From Mycobacteroides abscessus ATCC 19977 (GTDB lineage: Bacteria; Actinomycetota; Actinomycetes; Mycobacteriales; Mycobacteriaceae), in contig NC_010397.1 of NCBI RefSeq assembly GCF_000069185.1, forward strand, positions 4,898,001 to 4,962,000: 64,000 bases of DNA. The letters are read 5' to 3'. The notes beneath the pieces are model-generated. The model had not been told where the DNA came from, did not search any database, and saw only the letters and a list, made by a program, of their open reading frames with translations. The position numbers and the translations under genes were made by a program. Below, piece by piece: positions 54,438-63,343 of the stretch. Numbering within the stretch: the first letter of the stretch is position 1; each line of letters begins with the position of its first letter.

Positions 54438-55768
54438 TGTTGGGGCGGCCGGGCCCCGATGGTCAATGGTTCGGGACTGGAGGCTACGCCGCAGCAGCCG
54501 CCGGCGCCTTGACTGTCGGGGTCATCGAAGAGTCCCGCGCCCCCGCAGACACCGGTGTCGGGAAGAACCAGCTCGACGCGGCGGGCCCCCTCGTGGTCCC
54601 CGGCCAGTTCGGCGGCGACGCTGCGGACTTGTTCGTAGCCGGTCATCGCCAAAAATGTTGGGGCACGGCCATAGGACTTCATACCGACCACGAAGAAGTC
54701 AGGTTCGGGATGAGCCAGCTCGGTGACCCCGTGCGGGGAAATACTGCCGCACGAATGTTGGTTCGGGTCGATCTCGGGTGCCAGTCGTACCGGTGCCTGC
54801 AGGATGGGATCGAGTTCCAGGCGAATCTCGGACAGGAACGACAGGTCGGGACGGAACCCGGTCAGCGCCACCACGTGATCTGCGGGGGCCAGCGTACGGC
54901 CGTCCTCGGCGACGAGCACAACCTGATCTGCGGTGGCCTCGATCTGTTCGGTTCGGAAACCGGTCACCAGAGACGCCAGGCCGTCATCAACAGCCTGTTT
55001 GGCCCGTATCCCCAACGCGCCGCGCTGCGGTAGTTCATCGGCGGTGCCGCCACCGAAGGTGTCGCTGCTGATGCCGCGGCGCAGCACCCACGTCAAGGTC
55101 GTGGCGGGATCACGGCGCACCACCTGGGCAAGTTCGATGACCGCTGTCATCGCCGAGTGCCCACTGCCCACCACCACGATGTGACGTCCTGCCCACTGCC
55201 GCAACAGTTCAGGTGCCGGAGGAATGTAGGTCAGCACACCGGCTGCGGCAGCCGCCTGTTCGCCTGCGGCCGCAAGACCGTCAGCACCAACGGGATTGGG
55301 GCTACGCCAGGTGCCGGAGGCGTCAATGACCGCGCGGGCCAGCAGGCGCTGCTGGCGGCCCTGGCCGTCGACGGTGTGGATGACGAAGGGCTGCTCTGCG
55401 CGCCCGGAACTGACGAGGCGGTCGCGGCCGCGCCGTGAAACCCCGGTGACGGCAGTGCTGTAGCGCACCCGATCGCCCAGAGCGACCGCCAGCGGACCCA
55501 GGTAGAGCTGCACCCAGTCCTGCCCAGTCGGATACCCGTCCTCAGGGGCGCTCCAGTCTTGCGCGGTCAGCAGTCGCGCCGCGGCGCCGTCGACCAGTTC
55601 TGGCCATGGCGAGAACGTGCGCACATGTCCCCACTCGGCCACCGCAGCGGCCGGGCCCGCGCCTGCTTCGAGCACCAGCGGCTCCACACCCCGCTCTAAC
55701 AGGTGCGCAGCGGCGGCCAGCCCCTGCGGGCCGGCGCCAATGACCACAACGGGAAGATCCGAAGACAT
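54434..55768 (-). CDS. FAD-dependent oxidoreductase of the arsenic locus (ArsO-like)
   Basis: 444 aa from ATG 55768 (GAGGAG upstream). N-terminal FAD Rossmann motif VVVIGAGPQGLAAAAHL and the second nucleotide motif VVVGSGHSAMTA mark a flavin monooxygenase-like enzyme. The C-terminus has TGVCGGAGLF then GAGGCCG, a Cys-rich tail that could bind arsenite or another soft metal. It is divergent from arsR and coupled to the MFS gene. Its ArsO-like role is inferred from context. Confidence 0.8.
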   Translation of the reverse strand: MSSDLPVVVIGAGPQGLAAAAHLLERGVEPLVLEAGAGPAAAVAEWGHVRTFSPWPELVDGAAARLLTAQDWSAPEDGYPTGQDWVQLYLGPLAVALGDRVRYSTAVTGVSRRGRDRLVSSGRAEQPFVIHTVDGQGRQQRLLARAVIDASGTWRSPNPVGADGLAAAGEQAAAAAGVLTYIPPAPELLRQWAGRHIVVVGSGHSAMTAVIELAQVVRRDPATTLTWVLRRGISSDTFGGGTADELPQRGALGIRAKQAVDDGLASLVTGFRTEQIEATADQVVLVAEDGRTLAPADHVVALTGFRPDLSFLSEIRLELDPILQAPVRLAPEIDPNQHSCGSISPHGVTELAHPEPDFFVVGMKSYGRAPTFLAMTGYEQVRSVAAELAGDHEGARRVELVLPDTGVCGGAGLFDDPDSQGAGGCCGVASSPEPLTIGARPPQQ

Positions 55769-55799
55769 CGCCACTCCTCACATCGATCAACATCAATAC

Positions 55800-55815
55800 A
55801 TCGACAATGCTCGAT
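55800..55815. promoter_or_regulatory. Operator-like repeats in the arsR divergent promoter
   Basis: ATCGA-CAATGC-TCGAT (55800-55815) is an inverted repeat, flanked by TCAAT half-sites and ATCGAT palindromes between 55780 and 55835. Position between the flavoprotein gene and arsR suggests ArsR binding and shared control. Confidence 0.55.
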
Positions 55816-55853
55816 ACATCGATGTTTGTCAATGTGTGTGTCATGATGGATTG

Positions 55854-56210
55854 GTGAGCAGTCCAGCGATACCCCTAGCCCCGGCCGGGGCGCAGGCGTG
55901 CTGCTCGCCGCTTTCCGGCGGAATCCTCGATAGCGCAAGCGCGGAGCGGATCGCGCAGATCTTCAAGGCGCTGGCCGATCCTGCTCGCGTCAAGCTGATT
56001 TCACTGATCGCCGCCGCCGAGGGCGGGCAAGCCTGCCTGTGCGATTTGACCGCGCCGGTTGGGCTCTCTCAGCCTACGGTCTCTCATCACATGAAGATGC
56101 TTGTGGACACCGGCCTCGTACACCGGGAGCAGCGCGGCAAGTGGGCCTACTACCGGCTTGACGCCGCGGCGTTCGGCCAGCTGGCCCAGCTCATCACCCC
56201 GCCGTCCTGA
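55854..56210 (+). CDS. arsR: ArsR-family arsenic-responsive repressor
   Basis: 118 aa from GTG 55854 (upstream extension is not protein-like). The wHTH is IAQIFKALADPARVKLISLI to SQPTVSHHMKMLVDTGLVHR. The ligand site QACLCDL gives Cys61-x-Cys63, and an N-terminal Cys16-Cys17 pair could complete a three-coordinate As(III) site. Expected to repress the flavoprotein-MFS pair and possibly itself. No strong ribosome-binding site, perhaps leaderless. Confidence 0.9.
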   Translation: MSSPAIPLAPAGAQACCSPLSGGILDSASAERIAQIFKALADPARVKLISLIAAAEGGQACLCDLTAPVGLSQPTVSHHMKMLVDTGLVHREQRGKWAYYRLDAAAFGQLAQLITPPS

Positions 56211-56307
56211 GCCCGTCCCTTTCCCGCCGGACACACCATGTCGACGTTCGGCGTCCCTGCATGCCCCGCACCACCGATCCCCGGACTCACGTTTCCCACT
56301 AGATACC

Positions 56308-56321
56308 TCAATACTTATTGA
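56308..56321. promoter_or_regulatory. TCAATA/TATTGA palindrome upstream of arsenate reductase
   Basis: TCAATA-CT-TATTGA is a perfect 6-2-6 palindrome 70 nt before the reductase start, followed by an AT-rich tract (GATATATATTTGG) that could include a -10. Its half-site matches those near the arsR-arsC fusion and pit genes. Confidence 0.65.
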
Positions 56322-56390
56322 TATATATTTGGTGCGGGTTGTTCCTGACCCATTGGACCCGTACATGCAGGTTGGGAAGGGAGCGATTTT

Positions 56391-57053
56391 GTGACTGGAC
56401 AGGCATCGACCGAGCCGCGGCAGGAACTGACTCTGGATCAGGTTCATGCCCTCAAAACGGCCGCGACACGACTGCAGCAGGAGTTCGAGGGCACCTTCGG
56501 CACCGAGACGATTGAGCGGTTTCTGCAGTCCTCGTATGGCCAGTTCGCGGGCCGGGCGTCGGTATCGCGGTTCCTGCCGCTGCTGGCTGAACGGTTCGCC
56601 CGCCAGCGGCTGCGGGCGCTGGCCCGGGTGGAGGGCAAATCTGCCGATGGCCGTCCCACGGTGCTGTTCTTGTGCATTCACAATGCGGGCCGCTCCCAGA
56701 TGGCGCTGGGGTTCTTCCAGGCGGTGGCCGGGGATTCGGCGGTGGCCTGGTCGGGCGGCTCCGAGCCGGGCACTGAGGTCAACGCGATTGCCATCGCGGC
56801 GATGGCCGAACGGGGTATCGATATTTCCGGTGAGTACCCCAAGCCGTGGACCGATGAGGTGGTCCAGGCCGCCGACGTCGTGGTGACCATGGGGTGCGGT
56901 GATGCCTGCCCGGTGTTTCCGGGCCGGCGCTATCTGGACTGGACCCTCGATGACCCCACGGGGCTCGATGTTGAAGGCCTGCGCCCGATCCGCGACGAGA
57001 TCGAGCGACGGGTCCGGCATCTCGTCGATGAGCTGCTCGGCGCCCGGCAGTGA
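56391..57053 (+). CDS. arsC: Arsenate reductase, LMW phosphatase type, with N-terminal helical domain
   Basis: 220 aa from GTG 56391 (AGGGAG upstream). Residues 1-85 are a helical domain (LTLDQVHALKTAATRLQQEF, ERFLQSSYGQFAG) found on actinobacterial ArsC proteins. The LMW-PTP domain follows: CIHNAGRSQMA active-site loop, GSEPGTEVNAIAI, MGCGDACPVFPGRRYLDW with the second Cys pair, and LDDP. It reduces As(V) to As(III) using mycothiol/mycoredoxin or thioredoxin. Its stop overlaps the next start (GTGA). Confidence 0.92.
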   Translation: MTGQASTEPRQELTLDQVHALKTAATRLQQEFEGTFGTETIERFLQSSYGQFAGRASVSRFLPLLAERFARQRLRALARVEGKSADGRPTVLFLCIHNAGRSQMALGFFQAVAGDSAVAWSGGSEPGTEVNAIAIAAMAERGIDISGEYPKPWTDEVVQAADVVVTMGCGDACPVFPGRRYLDWTLDDPTGLDVEGLRPIRDEIERRVRHLVDELLGARQ

Positions 57054-57409
57054 TCGCCTGGGCGCGGGCCGCGCATGCCGCCGGGCACCTGCTGTCATCG
57101 TCGCCGCACAGCACCGGACCCGAGCATCGGCATTGGCTGCGCCGTGCTGTTGCCGCTGCGGCGGCGTGGGTGCGGGGCGGATATGACCAGGACGCGCCCC
57201 GGTGGGGCTTTTCGCCCCTGATCGCCCTGAACGGGCCGGTGAGCTTGACCGGCGGGCAGCTCGATCAGGTCGTGCGGAACTTTCGCACCTGCGGCAACAC
57301 TCACCCCGATCCGGTGGATGTGCGGGTAGCGATCTGCACGGTCACCGGCACACTGCCGAGCCCGTCCCAGGTTGCTGCGGTCCTGCACGCCCTGGGCGGG
57401 CAGCCCTAG
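57050..57409 (+). CDS. Small protein coupled to arsC
   Basis: 119 aa beginning at GTG 57050, overlapping the arsC stop by 4 nt. Soluble with a helical N-terminus (AWARAAHAAGHLL) and VRVAICTVTGTLPSPSQVAA, which resembles a short DUF domain near ars genes. No function recognised. Converges with the ArsR-ArsC fusion, overlapping by 4 nt. Confidence 0.6.
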   Translation: MIAWARAAHAAGHLLSSSPHSTGPEHRHWLRRAVAAAAAWVRGGYDQDAPRWGFSPLIALNGPVSLTGGQLDQVVRNFRTCGNTHPDPVDVRVAICTVTGTLPSPSQVAAVLHALGGQP

Positions 57410-58116
57410 CTGGCCTGCGCCGGGATCAGCCGCGGCGCGAGTCTGCCGATCCGGCTGTCGATGTCGGTCATGACCTCATCGAATACCGCCGTGCCCCCGT
57501 CCGGTACCGGGTCCTGGATCGCCCAGTGGCTGCGGGTGATGATCGCCGGCAGTTCCTCATGGGCGTTGTCGCACACCACGATCAGGTAATCGCTGGCCTG
57601 CAGCACATCATCGAGGCGCCGCGGCGCCGCGGCTGCCAGCTCCAAACCGTGCCGTCGTGCGGTTTCGATGGCCTCAGGATGAATCCTGCGTGCGGGGCGG
57701 GTTCCGGCTGATTCGGCAGGGATCGGACTTTGTGCCCGCCAGGCGGCGGCCGCCAGCTGCGAGCGCGCCGAGTTCTGGGTGCATACGAACACCACGCGGC
57801 TCACGCTGGTCGGCGAGGTCGTGCACATGCTGTCGAGCACTTGCGGGATGAGCCGCAGATACCAGCGGCGACGGTCACCTTCGGAGCGGCGTTTGTGCAC
57901 CACCCCGGCGCTCTGCAGGACCCCGAGATGATGAGCCAGCAGGTTCGACGACGGTATCGAGAGCCGGGCCTGCAGCTCGGTCGGCGAGGCATCCCCGATA
58001 CTCAGGGCCTCAACAATCGCAAGGCGGGTGGGGTCGGCCAGCGCGGCGTGCACCGCCACACGGGCCAGCAAGCCCTGATCCGGCGGCGTACCTTCCTCAA
58101 CACCCTCGGTAGCCAT
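57406..58116 (-). CDS. ArsR-ArsC fusion (wHTH plus LMW phosphatase-type reductase)
   Basis: 236 aa from ATG 58116, which is embedded in a palindrome; TTG 58152 and GTG 58134 are alternatives. Residues about 15-100 are an ArsR wHTH (AALADPTRLAIVEALSIGD, SSNLLAHHLGVLQSAGVVH) without an obvious As-binding Cys pair in the recognition helix. A LMW-PTP domain follows with CTQNSARSQLA, SAGTRPARRIHPEAIE and CDNAHEELP. Such fusions are known in Actinobacteria and may couple sensing with reduction. It is divergent from the pit gene. Confidence 0.85.
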   Translation of the reverse strand: MATEGVEEGTPPDQGLLARVAVHAALADPTRLAIVEALSIGDASPTELQARLSIPSSNLLAHHLGVLQSAGVVHKRRSEGDRRRWYLRLIPQVLDSMCTTSPTSVSRVVFVCTQNSARSQLAAAAWRAQSPIPAESAGTRPARRIHPEAIETARRHGLELAAAAPRRLDDVLQASDYLIVVCDNAHEELPAIITRSHWAIQDPVPDGGTAVFDEVMTDIDSRIGRLAPRLIPAQAS

Positions 58117-58127
58117 TGAGTCAATGG
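58113..58127. promoter_or_regulatory. CCATTGA/TCAATGG palindrome at the ArsR-ArsC fusion start
   Basis: CCATTGA-G-TCAATGG is a perfect 7-1-7 palindrome covering the ATG at 58116. Half-site TCAAT matches those at arsC and pit. It suggests direct autoregulation of a leaderless or near-leaderless transcript. Confidence 0.65.
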
Positions 58128-58293
58128 TCAGCACATTGACCTCTGCTGTCAATCGGACACCACCCGATGACGCCCGTTCGGCGTGCGGATCAGGTTGTGA
58201 CGGCGGGTACCGCTGCGGTTTCGCCGCTGTTCACCGGGCCGCTGCGGGGTGTTCTCGGGGCATGTTTACCGTCACCCTCACACGATTAATAAC

Positions 58294-58307
58294 TCAGCGT
58301 ATATTGA
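58294..58307. promoter_or_regulatory. TCA/TTGA imperfect palindrome upstream of the PiT gene
   Basis: TCAGCGTATATTGA shares its right half (TATTGA) with the site upstream of arsC (9 of 14 positions equal). It is 39 nt before the pit start and overlaps a likely promoter, so phosphate uptake here may be under ArsR-type control. Confidence 0.5.
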
Positions 58308-58346
58308 GCCAAATTCGTTGGATTTGACTGCTAAGGAGCTCCGGCC

Positions 58347-59477
58347 GTGGACATTCCGCTTCTGGTCCTGATCGTGATCGTCACCGCTTTGGCATTCGAC
58401 TTCACCAACGGGTTCCATGACACCGCCAACGCGATGGCGACCTCGATCGCTACCGGGGCGCTCAAACCCAAAGTGGCGGTGGCTGTGGCGGCGGTGCTGA
58501 ACCTGGTGGGCGCCTTCTTATCCACGGAGGTCGCCAAGACGATCTCCGGCGGCTTGGTCGATGACACGAAGATCACCACGGCCGTGATCTTCGGCGGGCT
58601 GACCGGGGCGATCGTGTGGAACATGCTGACGTGGCTGCTGGGAATTCCCTCGTCTTCCTCGATGGCGCTGTTCGGCGGGTTGATCGGGGCGGTGTGGATC
58701 GGATCAGGTGCCAACGCAGTGCATTTCGGTGCGGTGATCTCCAAGGTGCTGATCCCGGCATTCGCTTCGCCGGTCGTGGCCGCGCTCGTGGCCGCCGCGG
58801 CCACCTATCTGGCGTACCGGATCGTGCGGTCTGCCAACGGGGCATCGGTATCGCGTGGATTTCGGGTCGGGCAGACCGTCTCGGCGTCCATGGTGTCACT
58901 GGCCCACGGCACCAGCGACGGGCAAAAGACCATGGGTGTCATCACGTTGACTCTGATCGCCGCCGGGCAGCTGCACCAAGGATCCGGGCCGCCGCTGTGG
59001 GTGGTGTTCAGCGCCGGTACCGCCATCGCGATCGGCACCTATCTCGGTGGCTGGCGGATCATTCAGACCATGGGCCATAAACTGGTCAGAATCGAAGCCC
59101 CCCAGGGTTTCTCCGCTGAAACCACCTCTACGGTGGTGCTGTTGGTGTCCTCGCATGCCGGGTTCCCGCTCTCGACCACGCAGGTATGCGCCGGCAGCAT
59201 CCTGGGTGCCGGACTGGGCAAGGACCGCCAATCGGTGCGCTGGTCAGTGGCCTGGCGAATGCTGCTTGCCTGGTGCTTCACCTTGCCCGCCTCGGGAATC
59301 GTCGGCGGCATAGCTGCCCGCATCGCCAACACCGGCAACACCGGGGTTCTGGTGGTGGCCGCCGTGCTGATCGGCACCGTCACCGCGATCTATCTGATCA
59401 ACCGCCGCAACGCGGTGACCGCCGCCACGGTCAACGAGGTCCCTGCCGAATCCGCCGTGCCGACTACGGTCGCCTGA
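58347..59477 (+). CDS. PiT-family inorganic phosphate transporter
   Basis: 376 aa, GTG start with AAGGAG upstream. PiT signatures: FDFTNGFHDTANAMATSI and the duplicated FSVSFAHGTSDGQK-like MVSLAHGTSDGQKTMG, plus SSHAGFPLSTTQVCAG. About ten membrane segments. It takes up phosphate (possibly as metal phosphate) with H+ and also admits arsenate as an analogue, so its placement in the ars cluster is meaningful. Followed by a small membrane gene. Confidence 0.93.
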   Translation: MDIPLLVLIVIVTALAFDFTNGFHDTANAMATSIATGALKPKVAVAVAAVLNLVGAFLSTEVAKTISGGLVDDTKITTAVIFGGLTGAIVWNMLTWLLGIPSSSSMALFGGLIGAVWIGSGANAVHFGAVISKVLIPAFASPVVAALVAAAATYLAYRIVRSANGASVSRGFRVGQTVSASMVSLAHGTSDGQKTMGVITLTLIAAGQLHQGSGPPLWVVFSAGTAIAIGTYLGGWRIIQTMGHKLVRIEAPQGFSAETTSTVVLLVSSHAGFPLSTTQVCAGSILGAGLGKDRQSVRWSVAWRMLLAWCFTLPASGIVGGIAARIANTGNTGVLVVAAVLIGTVTAIYLINRRNAVTAATVNEVPAESAVPTTVA

Positions 59478-59496
59478 AACCCGGAGAACGAACACC

Positions 59497-59745
59497 ATGA
59501 ACCTGCACATTGATTGGATGGCTCTGGGTCGTGTGGTGGCGCTCAGCGCCGTCGTGGGCGTTGCGATCGTGGCCGCGTTCTCGGTGGGAGTGCTCGGCAT
59601 TTCCCGCGCTGACACCGCCGTCAGCGACGGCATCATCGACCAGCCGCGCCGTATGAGCGGATATCTGCAGGCCGCCGTCATGCACGGCCTGTGTATTGCC
59701 GCTGTCGCCTATGGCCTGTACCTGCTGATCCCGCAATTCCATTAG
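59497..59745 (+). CDS. Small membrane protein downstream of PiT
   Basis: 82 aa with two hydrophobic segments (VVALSAVVGVAIVAAFSVGV and YLQAAVMHGLCIAAVAYGLY). Starts 19 nt after the pit stop with GGAG upstream. Similar small proteins follow pit genes in mycobacteria, perhaps as accessory subunits. Confidence 0.75.
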   Translation: MNLHIDWMALGRVVALSAVVGVAIVAAFSVGVLGISRADTAVSDGIIDQPRRMSGYLQAAVMHGLCIAAVAYGLYLLIPQFH

Positions 59746-59765
59746 CCGCCAACAATATTAGCGGC
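59745..59765. terminator. Hairpin between convergent genes
   Basis: GCCGC (59745-59749) and GCGGC (59761-59765) pair around an AT-rich loop at the meeting point of the pit operon and the minus-strand repeat-protein operon. Possible weak bidirectional terminator. Confidence 0.4.
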
Positions 59766-59782
59766 CCGTCTGGCCGCCCGGC

Positions 59783-60883
59783 TCAGGATGGCGATGTGGC
59801 ACAACAATGGCCGGCCGGGCAGTCCTGGTGGTGCCAGCACCAGCCGGGCACGGCCTGCAGCTGGGCGGCGCGTCGCGCCGCCAGACGGCCATGCCGATAG
59901 GCCTCGCGCTGGGCGCGCACCCATTCCCCGACCGGGTAGGCCCCGACCCGGCATCCGCTGGACGGGCAGGCCCCGCCATGACGGTCGACGTACTCCGACA
60001 GTGCGGCAAGGCCACGCTGCCAGCTGGCCTCCTGCGGGTACCACTGCCAGCCCGCCACTCCCTGTAGCGCGGCGGCCTGATGCGGCGGCAAGATGCCCAG
60101 CCGGTAGCGGCGGCGCTTGTCGCATACCCACACCCCCAGTGCCACACCGTCTATCACCACGTGCTGACTGGGGCACGCATCACCGGCTTGGGCGACATAC
60201 CGGGTTAGGGCGGCCATGCCGCGCTCCCAGCTGTCCTCTCCCCGGCCCCATGACCAGCCCGGTAACTCTTCGAGTTCAGTAGCGCGCGGCGCGGGCAGCG
60301 TGCCGGCGCGGTGATCTTGGCGGCAGCGTTGCAGCCACCAGCCCAAACCGAAACCGCCTACACAGGTCCCGGGCGCCGCCGAACTGATCGTGCCGTGCTT
60401 GTGCGCGTATTGGCGAGCGGCCTGCATGCCGTCATGCCAGCGCAGTTGGTCCAGGTCCCATTCCCAATGCGGCAGCGTTTCCAGCAGTGCGCTGCGGGCG
60501 GCGCACAGCTCGCCGCTGGTGTGGGATTTGCGTTGTGCCGCAGACCATTGACGCACGCTCTCCTCGGCCGGGGCCAAGGTGCTGCCGTGGATTGTGGCGT
60601 AGCGGGCCAGGGCGTCGAAGGCGTGCCGCCAGGTGCCTGGCCGGACCGGACCCCAGGACCAGCCCGGCACTGACTGCAGCTCAGCGACGTGCGCGGCGGA
60701 CAGCAGACCATCCCAGTAACGGTCCCGGCAGGTGTACACCCACGCACCCAGGTCCACACCCTGGACCCGGAAGCGCCGCGGCACCTCGGCGCTGCCCCGG
60801 GCGCTCTGGAAGATCCGCAGCGCGGCCATTGCCTTGCGCCACGCGACGGACTCGGCTCCCACCGATTTCATGGCGGTGTTCAT
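59783..60883 (-). CDS. Stand-alone protein made of helicase-associated (HA) repeats
   Basis: 366 aa with five tandem units of about 68 residues, each ending in a Trp-rich turn: VPGWSWG, LPHWEWD, LPGWSWG, VAGWQWY and VPGWCWH. Units open with basic W-R/E-x-G/A-x-A-L-x-x-Y helices (RHAFDALARYATIHG, WQRGLAALSEYVDRHGG). These match the HA domain normally attached to helicases and proposed to bind nucleic acid, but no helicase part exists here. Its ATG overlaps the regulator's stop (ATGA), so the two are co-translated at the end of the pst operon. Confidence 0.82.
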   Translation of the reverse strand: MNTAMKSVGAESVAWRKAMAALRIFQSARGSAEVPRRFRVQGVDLGAWVYTCRDRYWDGLLSAAHVAELQSVPGWSWGPVRPGTWRHAFDALARYATIHGSTLAPAEESVRQWSAAQRKSHTSGELCAARSALLETLPHWEWDLDQLRWHDGMQAARQYAHKHGTISSAAPGTCVGGFGLGWWLQRCRQDHRAGTLPAPRATELEELPGWSWGRGEDSWERGMAALTRYVAQAGDACPSQHVVIDGVALGVWVCDKRRRYRLGILPPHQAAALQGVAGWQWYPQEASWQRGLAALSEYVDRHGGACPSSGCRVGAYPVGEWVRAQREAYRHGRLAARRAAQLQAVPGWCWHHQDCPAGHCCATSPS

Positions 60884-61641
60884 GAGGAGATCGAGGGCGC
60901 CAGCCGGTATCCGGCGCCACGGATGGTTCGGATGTACTCGCCGTGTTCGGGGTCATCGCCGAGCTTTTCGCGCAGACGCCGTACGTGCACGGCCACCGTG
61001 TTGGTGTCCGAGGGCCTGCCCCATACGGCGCGGCTGATTTCCTCGCTGCTGGCGACGCGGCCGTGCTGTTCGATCAGGAAGACCAGCAGCTCCAGTTCGC
61101 GGACCGTCAGTTGGACATCGCGGTCCCGGACCCGGGTTTCGTGGCCGCGCCGATCGACCTGGATCGGTCCGGCGATGTACACCGCGGGCCCAGACCCGGG
61201 CTGCTCTTCGGATCCGAGTACGAACGGGCTGATGGCGTTGATGTCGTAGGGGCGGGTAATGACGGCGGAAGCACCGGCGGCCAGCGCTTTTCGGGCGATG
61301 AGGTCGGTGGCCGGGGCCGCACCGATCAGGATCGGCAACTGCCAGCGGCCGCGCACGGCGGCGGTGATCTGGGCTGCGTTGATGATGTCGGTGTGCGCGG
61401 CCAGGACCAGCACGTCGGGCGGTTCGGCACCGATATGCAGCAGCGCGTCGGCACCGTCTCGGCACCATAGGGTGCTGATCCCGATCTGCGCGGCCTGCTC
61501 TGAGAGTCCGGCAGCGATCTGGGGGTCGGTATCGACCAGCATGATCGCACCGCGCGAGGGCGCCGCGCCTGCGCGGTGCTCGCTGAGTTTGGCGGCCCCC
61601 TCGGTGTGCCGCGCCTCGATGGACAACGTTCTGCAGCCCAA
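60880..61641 (-). CDS. OmpR/PhoB-like response regulator with degenerate receiver
   Basis: 253 aa from TTG 61641, nine bases after the pstB stop; ATG 61542 is an alternative that would cut into the receiver. The receiver keeps IMLVDTDP but the phospho-acceptor position in PPDVLVLAAH is Ala81 instead of Asp, and the conserved Lys is Arg130 (ITRPYD). The wHTH (ELELLVFLIEQHGRVASSEE, VHVRRLREKLGDD, IRTIRGAGYRL) is intact. It is probably controlled by something other than phosphorylation. Location after pstCAB suggests phosphate or arsenate-related regulation. Confidence 0.85.
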   Translation of the reverse strand: MGCRTLSIEARHTEGAAKLSEHRAGAAPSRGAIMLVDTDPQIAAGLSEQAAQIGISTLWCRDGADALLHIGAEPPDVLVLAAHTDIINAAQITAAVRGRWQLPILIGAAPATDLIARKALAAGASAVITRPYDINAISPFVLGSEEQPGSGPAVYIAGPIQVDRRGHETRVRDRDVQLTVRELELLVFLIEQHGRVASSEEISRAVWGRPSDTNTVAVHVRRLREKLGDDPEHGEYIRTIRGAGYRLAPSISS

Positions 61642-61649
61642 CTCCGCGG

Positions 61650-62426
<777 letters not shown>

Positions 62427-62443
62427 CTGAGGAAGTCCTGTCG

Positions 62444-63343
62444 TTAACGTTTGCGGGTCAGCAGGCGGGTGGCGACCGCGGCCAGGGCCATGAGAATGGC
62501 GACCACGATGATCAAGGTCAGGGCCGCACCCCACACACGCATCTGGCCGGCGGGCTGTGGGTTGATCAGCTCGGTGTAGATCAGCAGCGGCAGCGAGGCC
62601 ATGTTGCCTTCAAACACATCGAAGTTGATCGAGCGGGCATAGCCGACCAGTACCAGCACCGGGGCGGTCTCCCCGATGACGCGGGCCACCGACAGCAAGA
62701 TGCCGCTGATGATTCCGGGCAGGGCGGTGGGCACCACCACTTTGACGATGGTCTTCCACTTCGCGATACCCAGCGCATAGCTGGCTTCCCGAAGTTCGTC
62801 GGGCACCAGTTTGAGCATCTCTTCGGTGGAGCGCACCACCACCGGCAGCATCAGCAGCACCAGTGCCAGCGATACCGCCAGCGCGCTTTGCGGGAACCCT
62901 AGGGTGGCGATCCACAACGCGAAGATGAACAGGGCCGCCACGATCGAGGGCACCCCCGCGAGCACGTCGACCATGAAGGTGGTCAGCTTCGCCAGCGTGC
63001 CGCGGCCGTACTCGACCAGATAGATCGCGGCCATCACACCCAGCGGGATCGCCAGTACCGCAGCGATACCGGCCTGCACCAGTGTCCCGTACAGGGCGTG
63101 GTAGATGCCGCCTGCGAACTCTTCGGGCAGCACGCCCTGCAGTGAACGGGTCCACCAGCCTGAGGTGGTCACTGCCTGCCATCCGCGTTCAAGGACGATG
63201 AACAGCACCCATGCCAGCGGTACCAGGGCGACCCCGAATGCGGTGGCGAACAGTGTTGTGGCCACCCGGTTCTTGATGCGCCGTACGGTGCTCACTGAAT
63301 GGAACGTCGAGGTTTTGATCGGTTCGTCCAGTGTGCTTGTCAT
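62444..63343 (-). CDS. pstA: Phosphate ABC transporter permease PstA
   Basis: 299 aa with six transmembrane segments. Contains the permease EAA-like loop [33 protein letters not shown] and [14 protein letters not shown]. Start ATG 63343 overlaps the pstC stop by 4 nt (ATGA). Forms the membrane channel with PstC. Confidence 0.95.
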   Translation of the reverse strand: MTSTLDEPIKTSTFHSVSTVRRIKNRVATTLFATAFGVALVPLAWVLFIVLERGWQAVTTSGWWTRSLQGVLPEEFAGGIYHALYGTLVQAGIAAVLAIPLGVMAAIYLVEYGRGTLAKLTTFMVDVLAGVPSIVAALFIFALWIATLGFPQSALAVSLALVLLMLPVVVRSTEEMLKLVPDELREASYALGIAKWKTIVKVVVPTALPGIISGILLSVARVIGETAPVLVLVGYARSINFDVFEGNMASLPLLIYTELINPQPAGQMRVWGAALTLIIVVAILMALAAVATRLLTRKR

